A DNA stretch of 64,000 bases from [Erwinia] mediterraneensis (GCF_900604315.1 NZ_LR026978.1:2680325-2744324); one strand, 5' to 3'; numbered from the stretch's first letter, positions 1 to 9,658 are shown. The notes: generated by a model not told the origin, from the sequence alone. Program-made: numbers and translations.

Positions 1-711
1 GCCACCAGAAAGCAGCACGCCGTAAGGCACATCGGACATCAGATGGCTTTTCACTGACTCTTCCAGCGCGTTTTTCAGGCCAGCAGCGTCCGTCACGTTA
101 TGCTCAACGTTTTTGTACTCCATCCAGTCACGCTGCCAGTAACGACGAATTTCGCCGTCGGTGCTGGAGAGGTAGCTTCCCGGTGGGAATTCTTTGATGG
201 TGCGGCAAACCGGTACCAGCGCTTTCATTTCGGAGGCGACAAAGAAGTTACCGTGCTCATCGTTACCCATATAGAGCGGGATAATACCGATATGGTCGCG
301 ACCGATAAGATAAGTGTTTTTAACACGGTCATACAGGATAAAGGCGAACATACCCTGCAGGTCGTCGAGGAAATCGACGCCTTTTTCCTGATAGAGCGCC
401 AGAATCACTTCACAGTCAGAACCGGTCTGGAACTGATAGCGATCGCTCAGCTCGGCACGCAGCGCCTGGTGGTTATAAATTTCACCGTTAACGGCCAGGA
501 CATGGGTATGGTCAGCGTTGTAAAGCGGCTGCGCGCCGTTGTTCACGTCGACAATAGACAGACGTTCATGGGCGAGAATCGCATGGTCGTCAGCATACAC
601 GCCTGACCAGTCCGGCCCGCGGTGACGCATCAGACGAGATGACTCCAGCGCTTTTTTGCGCAGTTCTGTCGGATCGCTTTTCAGATCCAGTACACCAAAA
701 ATTGAACACAT
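1..711 (-). CDS. asnB: asparagine synthetase B, glutamine-hydrolysing (5' part only)
   Basis: This is the N-terminal 237 residues of AsnB, which makes asparagine from aspartate, ATP and glutamine in the cytoplasm. The gene runs off the left edge of the window. The protein begins MCSIFGVLDL; after removal of Met, Cys2 is the nucleophile of the class II glutamine amidotransferase domain. The motifs RHRGPDWSG, HERLSIVD and NGEIYNH follow, as is typical of that domain. The last visible residues, VLLSGG, are the start of the ATP-binding PP-loop (SGGLDSS in the family), so the cut falls at the start of the synthetase domain. A purine-rich GGGAG lies about 7-10 bases before the ATG. In E. coli nagD lies between nagC and asnB; here they are direct neighbours. 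Confidence 0.97.
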   Translation of the reverse strand, partial: MCSIFGVLDLKSDPTELRKKALESSRLMRHRGPDWSGVYADDHAILAHERLSIVDVNNGAQPLYNADHTHVLAVNGEIYNHQALRAELSDRYQFQTGSDCEVILALYQEKGVDFLDDLQGMFAFILYDRVKNTYLIGRDHIGIIPLYMGNDEHGNFFVASEMKALVPVCRTIKEFPPGSYLSSTDGEIRRYWQRDWMEYKNVEHNVTDAAGLKNALEESVKSHLMSDVPYGVLLSGG

Positions 712-1090
712 AACCTACTCCCGGCACATCTTAGCGTGATGTATTTCTACGTTTGTCTTACAGCCTGTGGCTGCGTCATGGATAAGAAAATGCGCCATTT
801 TGCCCCTGCTATGCAAGCGAATTCGTGTTTTTCTGAGAAAAAGATTGTTGCCCTCGGCTGAAAATTGAATATTCAACAATAAAAAGCTTGTTAAATTGAT
901 GCATCAACAATAACGCGATAATTATGGATAAATTTTAACCGGATGGCAGAGAGAGGGCTGGCGCGGCAGAAAGCCGTCAGCAGGCGCCGTGACAGAGCGG
1001 AACGCGGCAGCACTGACAGCGAAGAGGAAGGAGGAGAAGCGCAACAGAAGACGCCGCTGGCAGAACAGCGGCGTGGTGGTGAGTCTGTCG
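712..1090. other. intergenic region between nagC and asnB
   Basis: A 379 bp gap that must hold the asnB promoter (AT-rich part around 800-930). It also has a perfect 8 bp stem CGCCGCTG/CAGCGGCG at 1052-1073 just after the nagC stop. On the nagC strand no clear T-run follows the stem, so it is a doubtful terminator. The open frames at 943-1261 have no ribosome site or recognisable protein and look like chance. No trace of nagD/umpH was seen here. Confidence 0.5.
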
Positions 1091-2311
1091 TTACTCTTCG
1101 AGCAGATGCTGCAGCAGGATGCCGTTCAACATCGCGCGTTTCGCCAGAGCAAAAGCGCCAATCGCGGAACGGTGATCCAGTTCGGAGCGTACTACCGGCA
1201 GGTTTTTACGAAATGCCGCCAGTACCTGCGTGTTAATGCAGCCTTCAATCGCTGGCAGTAACACTTTTTCCGCGTCAGTGATCTCACCGGCGATCACCAC
1301 CTTTTGCGGATTGAACAGGTTAATGGCGATGGCGATGGCTTTACCCAGATAACGGCCGACATATTCAATGACCTCACAGGAGAGGACGTCGCCCTGATTG
1401 GCCGCTTTGCAGATTTGCGGCATCTGACAATCTTCCGGGGTTAAGCTGCTGGGATAGCCCTGCTGTAACAGATGACGCACGCGATTTTCGATAGCGCCGT
1501 TAGCGGCGATGGTTTCAAGACAGCCAAAGTTGCCGCAGTGGCAGCGTTCACCCAGAGGATCCACCTGAATATGGCCGATCTCGCCCACATTGCCGTTGCT
1601 GCCGAGAAAAATATGGCCATTGGTGATAATCCCCGCACCGGTACCGCGGTGCACGCGCACCACAATGGAATCGGCACAGTCGCGGCTTGCACCAAAATAA
1701 TGCTCAGCCAGTGCCAGGCTGCGAATATCATGTCCGACAAAGCTGGTAACTTTGAAACGCTGTTGCAGTCTCTCCACCAGCGGCCACTGGCTGACGTTGA
1801 TGTGCGGCATATAGCGAATAATGCCGTTAACCGGATCGACCAGGCCGGGCAGAATGACCGAGATCGCGATAAGCTCGCGTATCTTGCGCTGGTGATGCTC
1901 CATAAAGCTGGCGATGGCCTGAAACAGCGTATTTTCCAGCGTCTCCTGGGTGCGTTCCGGTAAGGGGTAATCTTCCTGCGCCAGCGATTTGCCGCTGAGG
2001 TCAAACAGGGTGAGCGTGGCATCATGGCGACCGAGGCGTACTCCGATAGTATGAAAGCCGCGGGTTTCAGTTACGATCGAGATGGCGCGGCGACCACCGG
2101 TTGAGGCCTGTTGATCGACCTCTTTGATCAGGCCGCGCTCAATTAGCTGACGGGTAATTTTGGTGACGCTGGCGGGCGCAAGCTGGCTCAATTCGGCAAT
2201 CTGAATACGCGAAATGGGCCCCTGCTGATCAATCAGCCGGTAGACGGCTGCGCTGTTGAGTTGCTTGACAAGATCGACATTTCCTATTTGTGTCTGGCCG
2301 CCAGTGGTCAT
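1091..2311 (-). CDS. nagC: N-acetylglucosamine repressor NagC (ROK family)
   Basis: NagC represses the nag genes and responds to GlcNAc-6-phosphate. The 406-residue protein has the usual family length. An N-terminal winged helix-turn-helix (about residues 15-85, with SRIQIAELSQLAPASVTKIT) precedes a ROK sugar-kinase-like domain. The ROK zinc motif is visible as GHIQVDPLGERCHCGNFGCLE split over the region (His plus three Cys). The start MTTGGQTQIGNVDLV matches the known NagC N-terminus. Only 7 bases separate the nagA stop from the nagC start, so it is co-transcribed as the last gene of nagBAC. Its likely own targets, two NagC boxes, lie between nagB and nagE in this window. Confidence 0.98.
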   Translation of the reverse strand: MTTGGQTQIGNVDLVKQLNSAAVYRLIDQQGPISRIQIAELSQLAPASVTKITRQLIERGLIKEVDQQASTGGRRAISIVTETRGFHTIGVRLGRHDATLTLFDLSGKSLAQEDYPLPERTQETLENTLFQAIASFMEHHQRKIRELIAISVILPGLVDPVNGIIRYMPHINVSQWPLVERLQQRFKVTSFVGHDIRSLALAEHYFGASRDCADSIVVRVHRGTGAGIITNGHIFLGSNGNVGEIGHIQVDPLGERCHCGNFGCLETIAANGAIENRVRHLLQQGYPSSLTPEDCQMPQICKAANQGDVLSCEVIEYVGRYLGKAIAIAINLFNPQKVVIAGEITDAEKVLLPAIEGCINTQVLAAFRKNLPVVRSELDHRSAIGAFALAKRAMLNGILLQHLLEE

Positions 2312-2318
2312 TCAGTAG

Positions 2319-3467
2319 TTACTCGCTGAGGACGTCGTCTCCATTGACTAACGTCTTGATAATCCGATAATCGCGGGTGAAAACAGTCAGGTTTGCCACT
2401 TTGCCTGCCGTGACGCTTCCCAGCTGCTTCTCCACGCCCATAGCGCGGGCCGGATAGAGCGTTGCCATACGCAGCGCTTCGTCCAGCGCAATACCGACAT
2501 GCTCGACGCTGTTGCGCACCGCTTCGATCATGGTCAGTGCTGAACCGCTCAGCGTGCCGTTTTCATCAACGCACAGCCCGTTTCGATAGTATATTGTTTT
2601 GCCTGCAAAAATGAATTTATCAATGGAGGCACCTGCCGGCGCGGTGGCATCGGTCACTAATACCAGCTTGTCGCCTTTGATGCGTTTCGCATTGCGCACG
2701 TTAGCGTAATGGACATGCAAGCCATCTGCAATAATGCCGCAGTAAACCTCAGGCGCATCAAACAGCGCCCCAATCAGCCCCGGCTCACGACCGGCAAAGG
2801 TCGGCATGGCGTTATAAAGATGCGTGGCGAAACGGATACCGGCGCGAAAACCTGCTTTCGCCTCTTCATAAGTGGCGGCTGAATGTCCGGCGGAGACGAT
2901 AATGCCCGCTTCCGTCAGCTGACGAATCACTGCGCTGCCTGCCATTTCTGGCGCCAGGGTGACTTTGCTGATCACATCCGCATTTGCGCACAGATAATCG
3001 ACCAGCGCCGGATCGGGCAGACGGATCAGATCGGGATTATGCGTCCCTTTTTTCACTTTATTCAGCCACGGGCCCTCCAGATGAAGTCCCAGCGCCTGAT
3101 GACGATGCTCAGCCAGCCAGGCGCGCATGGTTTCTACGGCCCGCTTCATCAATGCATCGCTGCTGGTGATCAGTGTCGGTAAAAAGCTGGTGCAGCCCGA
3201 TTTTTCATTGGCGCGCTGCATTGTCGCTAAGGTTTCTACACTCAGGGCATCAATCTCATCATTGAACTGCACGCCGCCGCAACCGTTAAGCTGTAAATCG
3301 ATAAAACCGGGGGCAATAATGGCGCCCCCCACATCCTGCACCGTGACGTCCGGTGCCAGCTCATTTTGCGGGCAAACGCGTTTAATCAGGCCATCGGCAA
3401 TCACTACCGCATGATTGTCCAGAATCTCATGACCGGTATAAATACGGCCATTTACTAATGCATACAT
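2319..3467 (-). CDS. nagA: N-acetylglucosamine-6-phosphate deacetylase
   Basis: NagA removes acetate from GlcNAc-6-phosphate, giving glucosamine-6-phosphate, the substrate of NagB; it also clears the NagC inducer. The protein is 382 residues, the normal length. Amidohydrolase features are present: [12 protein letters not shown] near residue 55, HLEGPWL with the metal-binding Glu, [20 protein letters not shown], and [10 protein letters not shown] with the catalytic Asp. It is the second gene of nagBAC, 83 bases behind nagB. Expression should follow nagB, with repression by NagC and activation by CRP from the nagB-nagE region. Confidence 0.98.
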   Translation of the reverse strand: MYALVNGRIYTGHEILDNHAVVIADGLIKRVCPQNELAPDVTVQDVGGAIIAPGFIDLQLNGCGGVQFNDEIDALSVETLATMQRANEKSGCTSFLPTLITSSDALMKRAVETMRAWLAEHRHQALGLHLEGPWLNKVKKGTHNPDLIRLPDPALVDYLCANADVISKVTLAPEMAGSAVIRQLTEAGIIVSAGHSAATYEEAKAGFRAGIRFATHLYNAMPTFAGREPGLIGALFDAPEVYCGIIADGLHVHYANVRNAKRIKGDKLVLVTDATAPAGASIDKFIFAGKTIYYRNGLCVDENGTLSGSALTMIEAVRNSVEHVGIALDEALRMATLYPARAMGVEKQLGSVTAGKVANLTVFTRDYRIIKTLVNGDDVLSE

Positions 3468-3550
3468 CGCTTTTCTCCCGGCTATGCCTGCGAAAAACGG
3501 TAAAGGGGGTATCCTTCTTTACAGCTCACAGGCGACCATCAACGTCTTAA

Positions 3551-4351
3551 TTACACACCTTTCATATTTTCCGCTTCCATTTCGCGAAAATACTTCACGG
3601 TTTTGACCTTTAGTTCCATGGTGGCAGGTTCATCGCAGACCACCACCGCTTTGGGGTGCAGCTGCAGGCAGCTGATGGTCCACATATGATTCACATTGCC
3701 TTCAACCGCGGCCTGCAGCGCCTGCGCTTTAATGTGGCCGGTCACCAGGATCATCACTTCCTCTGCGTCCAGCAGCGTGCCCACGCCCACGGTGAGCGCA
3801 TATTTAGGTACCTGATCAACATCACCGTCAAAGAAGCGTGAGTTCGCCAGACGGGTGTCATGGGTCAGGGTCTTGATACGGGTACGTGAAGAGAGAGAAG
3901 AGGCGGGTTCGTTAAAAGCGATATGACCATCGTTACCGACGCCGCCCATAAACAGATGAATTTTGCCGTACGCGCGAATTTTTTCTTCGTAACGGCGGCA
4001 CTCTGCATCAATATCTTCCGCATTGCCGTTGAGCAAATTGATATTCTCTTCCTGAATATCGACATGCTCGAAAAAGTTACGATACATAAAGCTGTGGTAG
4101 CTCTCCGGATGCGATTTCGGTAAGCCCACATACTCGTCCATATTGAAGGTAACAACATTTTTAAAACTGACCTGGCCCGCTTTATGCATCTCAATCAGAT
4201 GCTTGTAAGCTTCCAGCGGAGTACCGCCGGTGGGCAGGCCAAGGATAAACGGACGCTCGGCGGTGGGATTGAATGCGTTGATGCGATTCACAATGTGGCG
4301 TGCCGCCCATTTACCAACCTGGGTGGGTGTTGCCAGGGGGATCAATCTCAT
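3551..4351 (-). CDS. nagB: glucosamine-6-phosphate deaminase
   Basis: NagB converts glucosamine-6-phosphate to fructose-6-phosphate and ammonia, feeding amino sugars into glycolysis. At 266 residues it has the length of the E. coli allosteric hexamer. Active-site residues are visible at the classical positions: Asp72 in FNMDEYVGL, and Asp141, His143 and Glu148 in [14 protein letters not shown]. It is the first gene of nagBAC and is divergent from nagE. The start ATG is preceded by a purine-rich AGAGGTG. The shared 335 bp upstream region carries NagC and CRP sites. Confidence 0.98.
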   Translation of the reverse strand: MRLIPLATPTQVGKWAARHIVNRINAFNPTAERPFILGLPTGGTPLEAYKHLIEMHKAGQVSFKNVVTFNMDEYVGLPKSHPESYHSFMYRNFFEHVDIQEENINLLNGNAEDIDAECRRYEEKIRAYGKIHLFMGGVGNDGHIAFNEPASSLSSRTRIKTLTHDTRLANSRFFDGDVDQVPKYALTVGVGTLLDAEEVMILVTGHIKAQALQAAVEGNVNHMWTISCLQLHPKAVVVCDEPATMELKVKTVKYFREMEAENMKGV

Positions 4352-4457
4352 ATTTCACCTCTTACAGACAAACTGGAAAGTGGCGCAGCATTTTTCGGTT
4401 CCTCATCAGAGAGCGTAATCGCTTTACAGCCGGGCTACCGGGAAAACTGCGTGTTGA

Positions 4458-4476
4458 TATTTCGTATCATAAAATA
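4458..4476. promoter_or_regulatory. NagC operator, nagB-proximal (predicted)
   Basis: The AT-rich imperfect palindrome TATTTCGTATCATAAAATA lies about 110 bases before nagB. Its TTTCG/TA-rich arms fit NagC boxes. By my count its centre is about 95 bp, close to nine helical turns, from the nagE-proximal box, a spacing suited to the DNA loop known for NagC repression of the divergent nagE/nagB genes. The box assignment is by eye. Confidence 0.55.
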
Positions 4477-4520
4477 AGTTTATGAAGATAGCCAGAGGGT
4501 GGAAACAGAGGTAATGCTTT

Positions 4521-4540
4521 AAGGTGATAAAAGTCACAAT
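4521..4540. promoter_or_regulatory. CRP-cAMP site between nagB and nagE (predicted)
   Basis: GGTGA-TAAAAG-TCACA at 4523-4538 matches the CRP consensus TGTGA-N6-TCACA at nine of ten half-site positions. It lies between the two candidate NagC boxes, as in the E. coli nagB-nagE region where one CRP site serves both promoters. Confidence 0.7.
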
Positions 4541-4549
4541 CAGGAAGGA

Positions 4550-4574
4550 TTTAATTTGCGAAGCGAATTAATTT
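4550..4574. promoter_or_regulatory. NagC operator, nagE-proximal (predicted)
   Basis: The palindromic stretch TTTAATTTGCGAAGCGAATT and the following AATTT form an inverted repeat of AATTTGCG/CGAATTAAT type, the usual form of a strong NagC box. It lies about 115 bases before nagE and probably overlaps its promoter. Confidence 0.65.
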
Positions 4575-4686
4575 CTTTTTACACTGCCAGCCTTGATGTG
4601 TAGTGTCATCAATCACTCTGCTACCGGGCATAATAAGATGAAACGGTAACAGGGCAATAAGCCAGTTTTATAGGGGGAAGGGGAAT

Positions 4687-6714
4687 ATGCTGAGTTATTT
4701 ACAAAAGGTGGGACGCGCGCTGATGGTGCCAGTGGCGACGCTGCCTGCCGCCGCCATCCTGATGGGGGTAGGTTACTGGCTTGATCCGGACAGCTGGGGT
4801 GCCGGTAATGCGCTGGCTGCGCTGTTGATCAAATCAGGCGCAGCCATTATTGATAACATGTCAGTGCTGTTTGCGGTGGGTGTCGCTTATGGCCTGTCAA
4901 AAGATAAAGACGGTGCTGCCGCGTTGTCCGGCTTTGTCGGCTTTCTGGTGGTTACCACGCTCTGTTCACCCGCAGCGGTGGCGATGATTCAGAAGATTCC
5001 GGCAGAGCAAGTGCCCGCCGCCTTTGGCAAAATCAATAACCAGTTTGTCGGCATTCTGGTCGGTATTCTCTCGGCTGAAGTCTATAACCGGTTCAGCCAT
5101 GTCGAGCTGCCGAAAGCGCTCTCCTTCTTCAGCGGACGGCGTCTGGTTCCCATTCTCGTCTCTTTCCTGATGATTCTGGTCGCCTTTATTCTGATGTATA
5201 TCTGGCCGGTGATTTATGGTGGCCTGGTCGGCTTTGGCGAGCACATTCAGAAATTAGGTTCGGTGGGTGCGGGTATTTATGCCTTCTTTAACCGTCTGCT
5301 GATCCCGGTGGGGCTGCACCATGCGCTGAACTCAGTGTTCTGGTTTGACGTGGCTGGCATTAACGATATTCCGAAATTCCTGGGCGGCGCACAGTCGATT
5401 GCCAATGGCACCGGCATTGTGGGTATCACCGGTCGTTATCAGGCGGGCTTTTTCCCGGTCATGATGTTTGGTCTGCCTGGCGCAGCGCTGGCAATCTACC
5501 ACTGCTCACGTCCGGAAAACCGCGCGAAAGTGGCCGGTATCATGCTGGCGGCAGCCTTTGCCTCTTTCTTTACCGGCATCACGGAACCGCTGGAATTCTC
5601 GTTCATGTTTGTGGCGCCGGTGCTCTATGTGCTCCACGCTATCCTGACCGGTATTTCGGTGTTTATTGCGGCCAGCATGCACTGGATTGCAGGTTTTGGC
5701 TTCAGCGCCGGCCTGGTGGATATGGTATTGTCAACGCGTAATCCGCTGGCAACGCAATGGTACATGCTGATTCCGCAGGGCATCGTCTTCTTTGCCATTT
5801 ACTATCTGGTGTTCCGTTTTACTATTCAAAAGTTCAATCTGTTGACGCCGGGCCGTGAGCTGGCGGTAGCGGGTGATGAAAGTGACGGCTATAACGCGAA
5901 TGTCGATCACAGCGGCGGCAAGGAAGGGGAAACTGAATCTCTGGCGCGTCGTTATATCAGCGCCGTTGGCGGTTCAGACAACCTGACCCAGATCGATGCC
6001 TGTATTACCCGTCTGCGCCTGAACGTGAACGATTCTGCGCAGGTAAACGAAAGCCTGGCGAAACGCCTGGGCGCATCGGGCGTGATTCGTCTGAACAAGC
6101 AGAGCGTGCAGATTATTGTCGGCACCCGGGCAGAAAGCATCGCTTCCGCCATGAAAAGCGTGCTGAGTAAAGGCCCGGTGGCTGCCGCTGCCGCCAGCCC
6201 CACCGCCACGCCTGCCGTGACGAAAGCGCCAGTCAGTACGGTCAGCAATAAAAAAGTGATCGCGACCCTGCTGGCACCGGTCAGTGGTGAGGTAGTGGCA
6301 CTGGAGAGCGTGCCGGATGAGGCGTTTGCCAGCAAAGCTGTCGGGGATGGCCTGGCGATCAAGCCCACAGGAAAACATGTGGTCGCGCCGATTGCCGGTA
6401 CTCTGGTGAAAATCTTCGCCACCAACCATGCATTTTGCCTGGAAACGGAGAATGGCGTGGAGATTGTGGTGCATATGGGACTCGACACCGTGGCGCTGGA
6501 AGGCAAAGGCTTCACGCGACTGGTGGAAGAGGGTGCAACCGTGGCGGCCGGTCAGGCGGTACTGGAGATGGATCTTGATTACCTCAATGCCCATGCCCGC
6601 TCCATGATCAGTCCGGTGGTGGTCAGCAACAGCGATGACTTTGCCGGTCTGACGCTGCTGGCCAGCGGCAACGTTGTGGCGGGGGAAACGCGTCTCTTCG
6701 AGGTAAAAGGCTAA
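4687..6714 (+). CDS. nagE: PTS N-acetylglucosamine transporter, IICBA
   Basis: Inner-membrane phosphotransferase permease that takes up and phosphorylates N-acetylglucosamine to GlcNAc-6-phosphate. The 675-residue protein carries all three domains in order. IIC (about 1-375) is hydrophobic and begins MLSYLQKVGRALMVPVATLP. IIB (about 405-490) has its phospho-Cys at 439 in DACITRLRL. IIA (about 520-665) has its phospho-His at 596 in IVVHMGLDTV. An Ala/Pro/Thr-rich linker near 495-520 joins IIB and IIA. It is somewhat longer than E. coli NagE (648), mostly in the linkers. It has the strong ribosome site AGGGGAAGGGG and ends in a rho-independent terminator. It is divergent from nagB and shares its regulatory region. 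Confidence 0.98.
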   Translation: MLSYLQKVGRALMVPVATLPAAAILMGVGYWLDPDSWGAGNALAALLIKSGAAIIDNMSVLFAVGVAYGLSKDKDGAAALSGFVGFLVVTTLCSPAAVAMIQKIPAEQVPAAFGKINNQFVGILVGILSAEVYNRFSHVELPKALSFFSGRRLVPILVSFLMILVAFILMYIWPVIYGGLVGFGEHIQKLGSVGAGIYAFFNRLLIPVGLHHALNSVFWFDVAGINDIPKFLGGAQSIANGTGIVGITGRYQAGFFPVMMFGLPGAALAIYHCSRPENRAKVAGIMLAAAFASFFTGITEPLEFSFMFVAPVLYVLHAILTGISVFIAASMHWIAGFGFSAGLVDMVLSTRNPLATQWYMLIPQGIVFFAIYYLVFRFTIQKFNLLTPGRELAVAGDESDGYNANVDHSGGKEGETESLARRYISAVGGSDNLTQIDACITRLRLNVNDSAQVNESLAKRLGASGVIRLNKQSVQIIVGTRAESIASAMKSVLSKGPVAAAAASPTATPAVTKAPVSTVSNKKVIATLLAPVSGEVVALESVPDEAFASKAVGDGLAIKPTGKHVVAPIAGTLVKIFATNHAFCLETENGVEIVVHMGLDTVALEGKGFTRLVEEGATVAAGQAVLEMDLDYLNAHARSMISPVVVSNSDDFAGLTLLASGNVVAGETRLFEVKG

Positions 6715-6736
6715 ACCACAGAAAGTGATTTACCCG

Positions 6737-6762
6737 GGCAGGAAGCGATTCCTGCCTTTTTT
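6737..6762 (+). terminator. rho-independent terminator of nagE
   Basis: Perfect 8 bp stem GGCAGGAA/TTCCTGCC with loop GCGA, followed by six T, 22 bases after the nagE stop. Confidence 0.92.
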
Positions 6763-6867
6763 CTTTCTGTTCCCCCAACAATAGGTTGTTTCCCTGCATC
6801 GCTTTGTGGATCATAATCGGTTACCTGATGCTACAAATCACCAGCTATTCGTATTGAGGACTTTGAG

Positions 6868-8535
6868 ATGAGTGAGGCTGAAGCCCGCCCAACTAACTTT
6901 ATTCGTCAGATCATCGACGAAGATTTGGCGAGCGGCAAGCACAACAGCGTGCATACCCGTTTCCCGCCAGAGCCCAATGGCTACCTGCACATTGGTCATG
7001 CTAAATCGATCTGCCTGAATTTTGGCATTGCGCAAGATTATCAGGGAGAGTGCAATCTGCGCTTTGACGATACCAATCCGGTAAAAGAGGATATGGAGTT
7101 CGTCGAGTCAATCAAACGTGACGTGCAATGGCTGGGCTTTGAGTGGAGTGGTGAGGTACGTTATTCCTCAAACTATTTCGACCAACTCTATCATTACGCG
7201 ATTGAGCTGATTCAGAAAGGACTGGCCTACGTTGATGAGCTGACCCCGGAAGAGATCCGTGAATATCGCGGCACGCTGACTGCGCCCGGCAAAAACAGCC
7301 CCTTCCGCGATCGCAGCGTAGAAGAGAATCTGGCGCTGTTTGAAAAGATGCGTGACGGCGGTTTCGCCGAGGGCAAAGCCTGTTTACGCGCGAAAATCGA
7401 CATGGCGTCCAGCTTTATCGTGATGCGCGATCCGGTGCTTTACCGCATTAAATTTGCCGAACATCACCAGACCGGGAACAAGTGGTGCATCTATCCGATG
7501 TATGACTTCACCCACTGCATTTCCGATGCGCTGGAAGGGATAACCCATTCGCTCTGTACGCTGGAGTTCCAGGATAACCGTCGTCTGTACGACTGGGTGC
7601 TGGATAATATCACTATTCCGGTACATCCGCGTCAGTATGAATTTTCGCGTCTGAATCTCGAATATGCCGTGATGTCAAAGCGCAAGCTGACACAGCTGGT
7701 GAACGAGAAGGTGGTGGAAGGCTGGGACGATCCGCGCATGCTGACCGTCTCCGGTTTACGTCGTCGCGGCTATACCGCTGCTTCCATTCGTGAGTTCTGT
7801 CGCCGCATTGGCGTGACCAAACAGGACAACATTGTCGAAATGGCCTCGCTGGAGTCGTGCATTCGTGACGACCTGAACGAAAACGCGCCGCGCGCCATGG
7901 CGGTGCTGGATCCGCTGAAAGTGGTGATTGAGAACCTGCCCGCCGGGCATAATGAGATCATCACCATGCCGAACCATCCCAACAAACCGGAGATGGGTAC
8001 GCGCGAGGTGCCGTTCAGCCGTGAAGTCTGGATCGATCGTGCGGATTTTCGTGAAGAAGCCAACAAGCAGTACAAGCGTCTGGTGCTGGGTAAAGAGGTG
8101 CGGTTACGCAATGCCTATGTTATCCGCGCGGAGCGTGTGGCGAAAGATGAACAGGGCAATATCACCTGCATCTACTGTACCTGTGATGTGGATACCCTGA
8201 GCAAGGATCCAGCCGACGGTCGCAAGGTCAAAGGGGTTATCCATTGGGTATCGGCGATTCATGCGCAGCCAGCGGAATTCCGTCTTTACGATCGTCTGTT
8301 CAGCGTACCCAATCCGGGTGCCGCAGAAGATTTTCTGACCACCATTAACCCGCAATCGCTGGAAATCAAACAGGGCTTTGTCGAGCCGGGCCTGCGTAAC
8401 GCTGACGCCAGCCAGCCCTATCAGTTTGAGCGTGAAGGCTATTTCTGCGCGGACAGCGTCTATTCCACGCCGTCCAGCCTGGTGTTTAACCGCACCGTAG
8501 GCCTGCGCGATACCTGGGCGAAAATCGGCGACTGA
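6868..8535 (+). CDS. glnS: glutaminyl-tRNA synthetase
   Basis: Class I aminoacyl-tRNA synthetase that charges tRNA-Gln. The 555 residues match the usual length. HIGH is at residues 41-44 (YLHIGHAKS) and the KMSKS-like loop is VMSKRKL with MSK at 269-271. The C-terminal half has the two beta-barrel anticodon-binding domains, with [12 protein letters not shown]-type motifs (here [13 protein letters not shown]). It is a single-gene unit bounded by the nagE terminator and its own terminator. The start ATG follows GAGGACTTTGAG. In E. coli chiP follows glnS; that gene is absent here. Confidence 0.99.
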   Translation: MSEAEARPTNFIRQIIDEDLASGKHNSVHTRFPPEPNGYLHIGHAKSICLNFGIAQDYQGECNLRFDDTNPVKEDMEFVESIKRDVQWLGFEWSGEVRYSSNYFDQLYHYAIELIQKGLAYVDELTPEEIREYRGTLTAPGKNSPFRDRSVEENLALFEKMRDGGFAEGKACLRAKIDMASSFIVMRDPVLYRIKFAEHHQTGNKWCIYPMYDFTHCISDALEGITHSLCTLEFQDNRRLYDWVLDNITIPVHPRQYEFSRLNLEYAVMSKRKLTQLVNEKVVEGWDDPRMLTVSGLRRRGYTAASIREFCRRIGVTKQDNIVEMASLESCIRDDLNENAPRAMAVLDPLKVVIENLPAGHNEIITMPNHPNKPEMGTREVPFSREVWIDRADFREEANKQYKRLVLGKEVRLRNAYVIRAERVAKDEQGNITCIYCTCDVDTLSKDPADGRKVKGVIHWVSAIHAQPAEFRLYDRLFSVPNPGAAEDFLTTINPQSLEIKQGFVEPGLRNADASQPYQFEREGYFCADSVYSTPSSLVFNRTVGLRDTWAKIGD

Positions 8536-8559
8536 CAGGCGGATGACCGTTTCACTTTA

Positions 8560-8583
8560 AGGGCGAGCTGTCGCCCTTTTTTA
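8560..8583 (+). terminator. rho-independent terminator of glnS
   Basis: Stem GGGCGA/TCGCCC with loop GCTG at 8561-8576, followed by a run of six T and then ATTGCC. The tail TTTTTTATTGCC is the same string that borders both IS200-like copies in this window (after pgm and after sucD), but no element follows here. Confidence 0.9.
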
Positions 8584-8756
8584 TTGCCCGGCTGCAGGAT
8601 ATCTCTGATTTTTTGTCCACTGATGCCAGGGGTGAGATCCTGGTAACAAAGTGGTAAATCGTTTACAGTAGTTAATTAATTCAACAATATTAATCTGTTT
8701 TTTCAGGTAGGATATTCGTTCCCAAACCAAGCATAGCGGGTAGTAAGAGAAAGAAA

Positions 8757-9164
8757 ATGATGAGCCTTGCCCAGGAAGCCAGAAACAGTGTGGTGGTATT
8801 ACATCAGCTTATCGAAAGAATTTTCAATAGTGCTGATAACAGTGATGATAGTTTCGATCTGTTCCTTTCCTCTTTTCATCCTGACTTTAAAATGGTGACG
8901 CCGCATGGAAAGCAACTCAACCTGAACGAGACCGAAGCGCTGTTTCGTCAGCTGCATGGCCAGCGGGAAGGGGCACGTATCGCCACCAGTGAGCATGTTG
9001 TGATTTCTCAGCATGAGCAGGAGATAACGATTCAGTACCGCGAATTACTGATGATGAATGGGGTTAACAAGAGCTGTTTATCCCTCGCTATTCTGGATTG
9101 CACAACTGCGGTGCCGCGCTGGCGCTTCTTGCAGGAGACCCTGATCGCTGACGCGCAGGTATAA
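8757..9164 (+). CDS. uncharacterised SnoaL/NTF2-like protein
   Basis: A 135-residue soluble protein with no signal peptide or membrane segment. I do not recognise it as a named gene. Its size and pattern resemble the NTF2/SnoaL (DUF4440-type) fold: an amphipathic N-terminal helix; FDLFLSSFHPDFKMVTPHG, which resembles the typical fallout-of-function loop of that fold; and a final Trp-containing strand, VPRWRFLQET. No catalytic residues can be assigned. It stands alone between glnS and fur, converging on fur, with the stop inside a bidirectional terminator. An AT-rich promoter region lies at 8640-8720 and AGAGAAAG is the likely ribosome site. The second codon is also ATG, so 8760 is an alternative start. 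E. coli has chiP/ybfN here instead. Confidence 0.75.
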   Translation: MMSLAQEARNSVVVLHQLIERIFNSADNSDDSFDLFLSSFHPDFKMVTPHGKQLNLNETEALFRQLHGQREGARIATSEHVVISQHEQEITIQYRELLMMNGVNKSCLSLAILDCTTAVPRWRFLQETLIADAQV

Positions 9165-9192
9165 AAAAACCGGTGAGCGATCACCGGCTTAT
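9165..9192. terminator. bidirectional terminator between orphan gene and fur
   Basis: Stem CCGGTGA/TCACCGG with loop GCGA at 9170-9187. It has seven A before it and CTTATTT after it. It is strongest for fur on the minus strand (T7 tail) and can also end the plus-strand gene, whose stop is at 9162-9164. Confidence 0.85.
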
Positions 9193-9214
9193 TTGTGATT
9201 ACTGCATAGCACAC

Positions 9215-9658
9215 TTATTTATCGTGGAGCGTCTCGTCTTCGCGGCAGTCTCCCAGCGCACAGTGCCCGTAGAGATAGAGGCTGTGGTTGGTGAGCTTGA
9301 TACCGTGGCGCGTCGCAATTTCACGTTGGCGGGTTTCGATCGATTCGTCACTGAATTCGATGACCTTGCCGCAGTCGAGGCAGATCAGGTGATCATGATG
9401 TTGCTGCTGGGTCAGTTCGAATACGGACTTACCGCCTTCAAAGTTATGACGCGTGACAATTCCGGCATCATCAAACTGGTTCAGAACACGGTAAACCGTT
9501 GCCAGACCAATCTCTTCGCCCATATCAATCAGACGCTTATACAAATCTTCCGCACTGACATGATGGCCCTCGGGTTCCTGAAGCACTTCCAGAATTTTCA
9601 GTCTGGGCAGCGTGACTTTCAGGCCAGCCTTTTTTAATGCGGAGTTGTTGTCAGTCAT
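9215..9658 (-). CDS. fur: ferric uptake regulator
   Basis: Fur is the iron-responsive repressor of siderophore and iron-uptake genes. The 147-residue protein has the N-terminal winged helix DNA-binding domain (about 1-82, with LATVYRVLNQF) and a C-terminal metal-binding dimer domain. HHDHLICLDCGK holds the His cluster and Cys93/Cys96 of the structural zinc site. The length and start MTDNNSALKKAGLKVTLPRL agree with other enterobacterial Fur proteins. fldA lies upstream on the same strand, as in E. coli, with a 354 bp gap that should hold the fur promoter. Confidence 0.99.
   Translation of the reverse strand: MTDNNSALKKAGLKVTLPRLKILEVLQEPEGHHVSAEDLYKRLIDMGEEIGLATVYRVLNQFDDAGIVTRHNFEGGKSVFELTQQQHHDHLICLDCGKVIEFSDESIETRQREIATRHGIKLTNHSLYLYGHCALGDCREDETLHDK

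Noticed and set aside
100-606. 168-residue frame on the plus strand opposite asnB
   Set aside because: The minus strand encodes a clear AsnB N-terminus over the same bases; the plus frame has no recognisable features.
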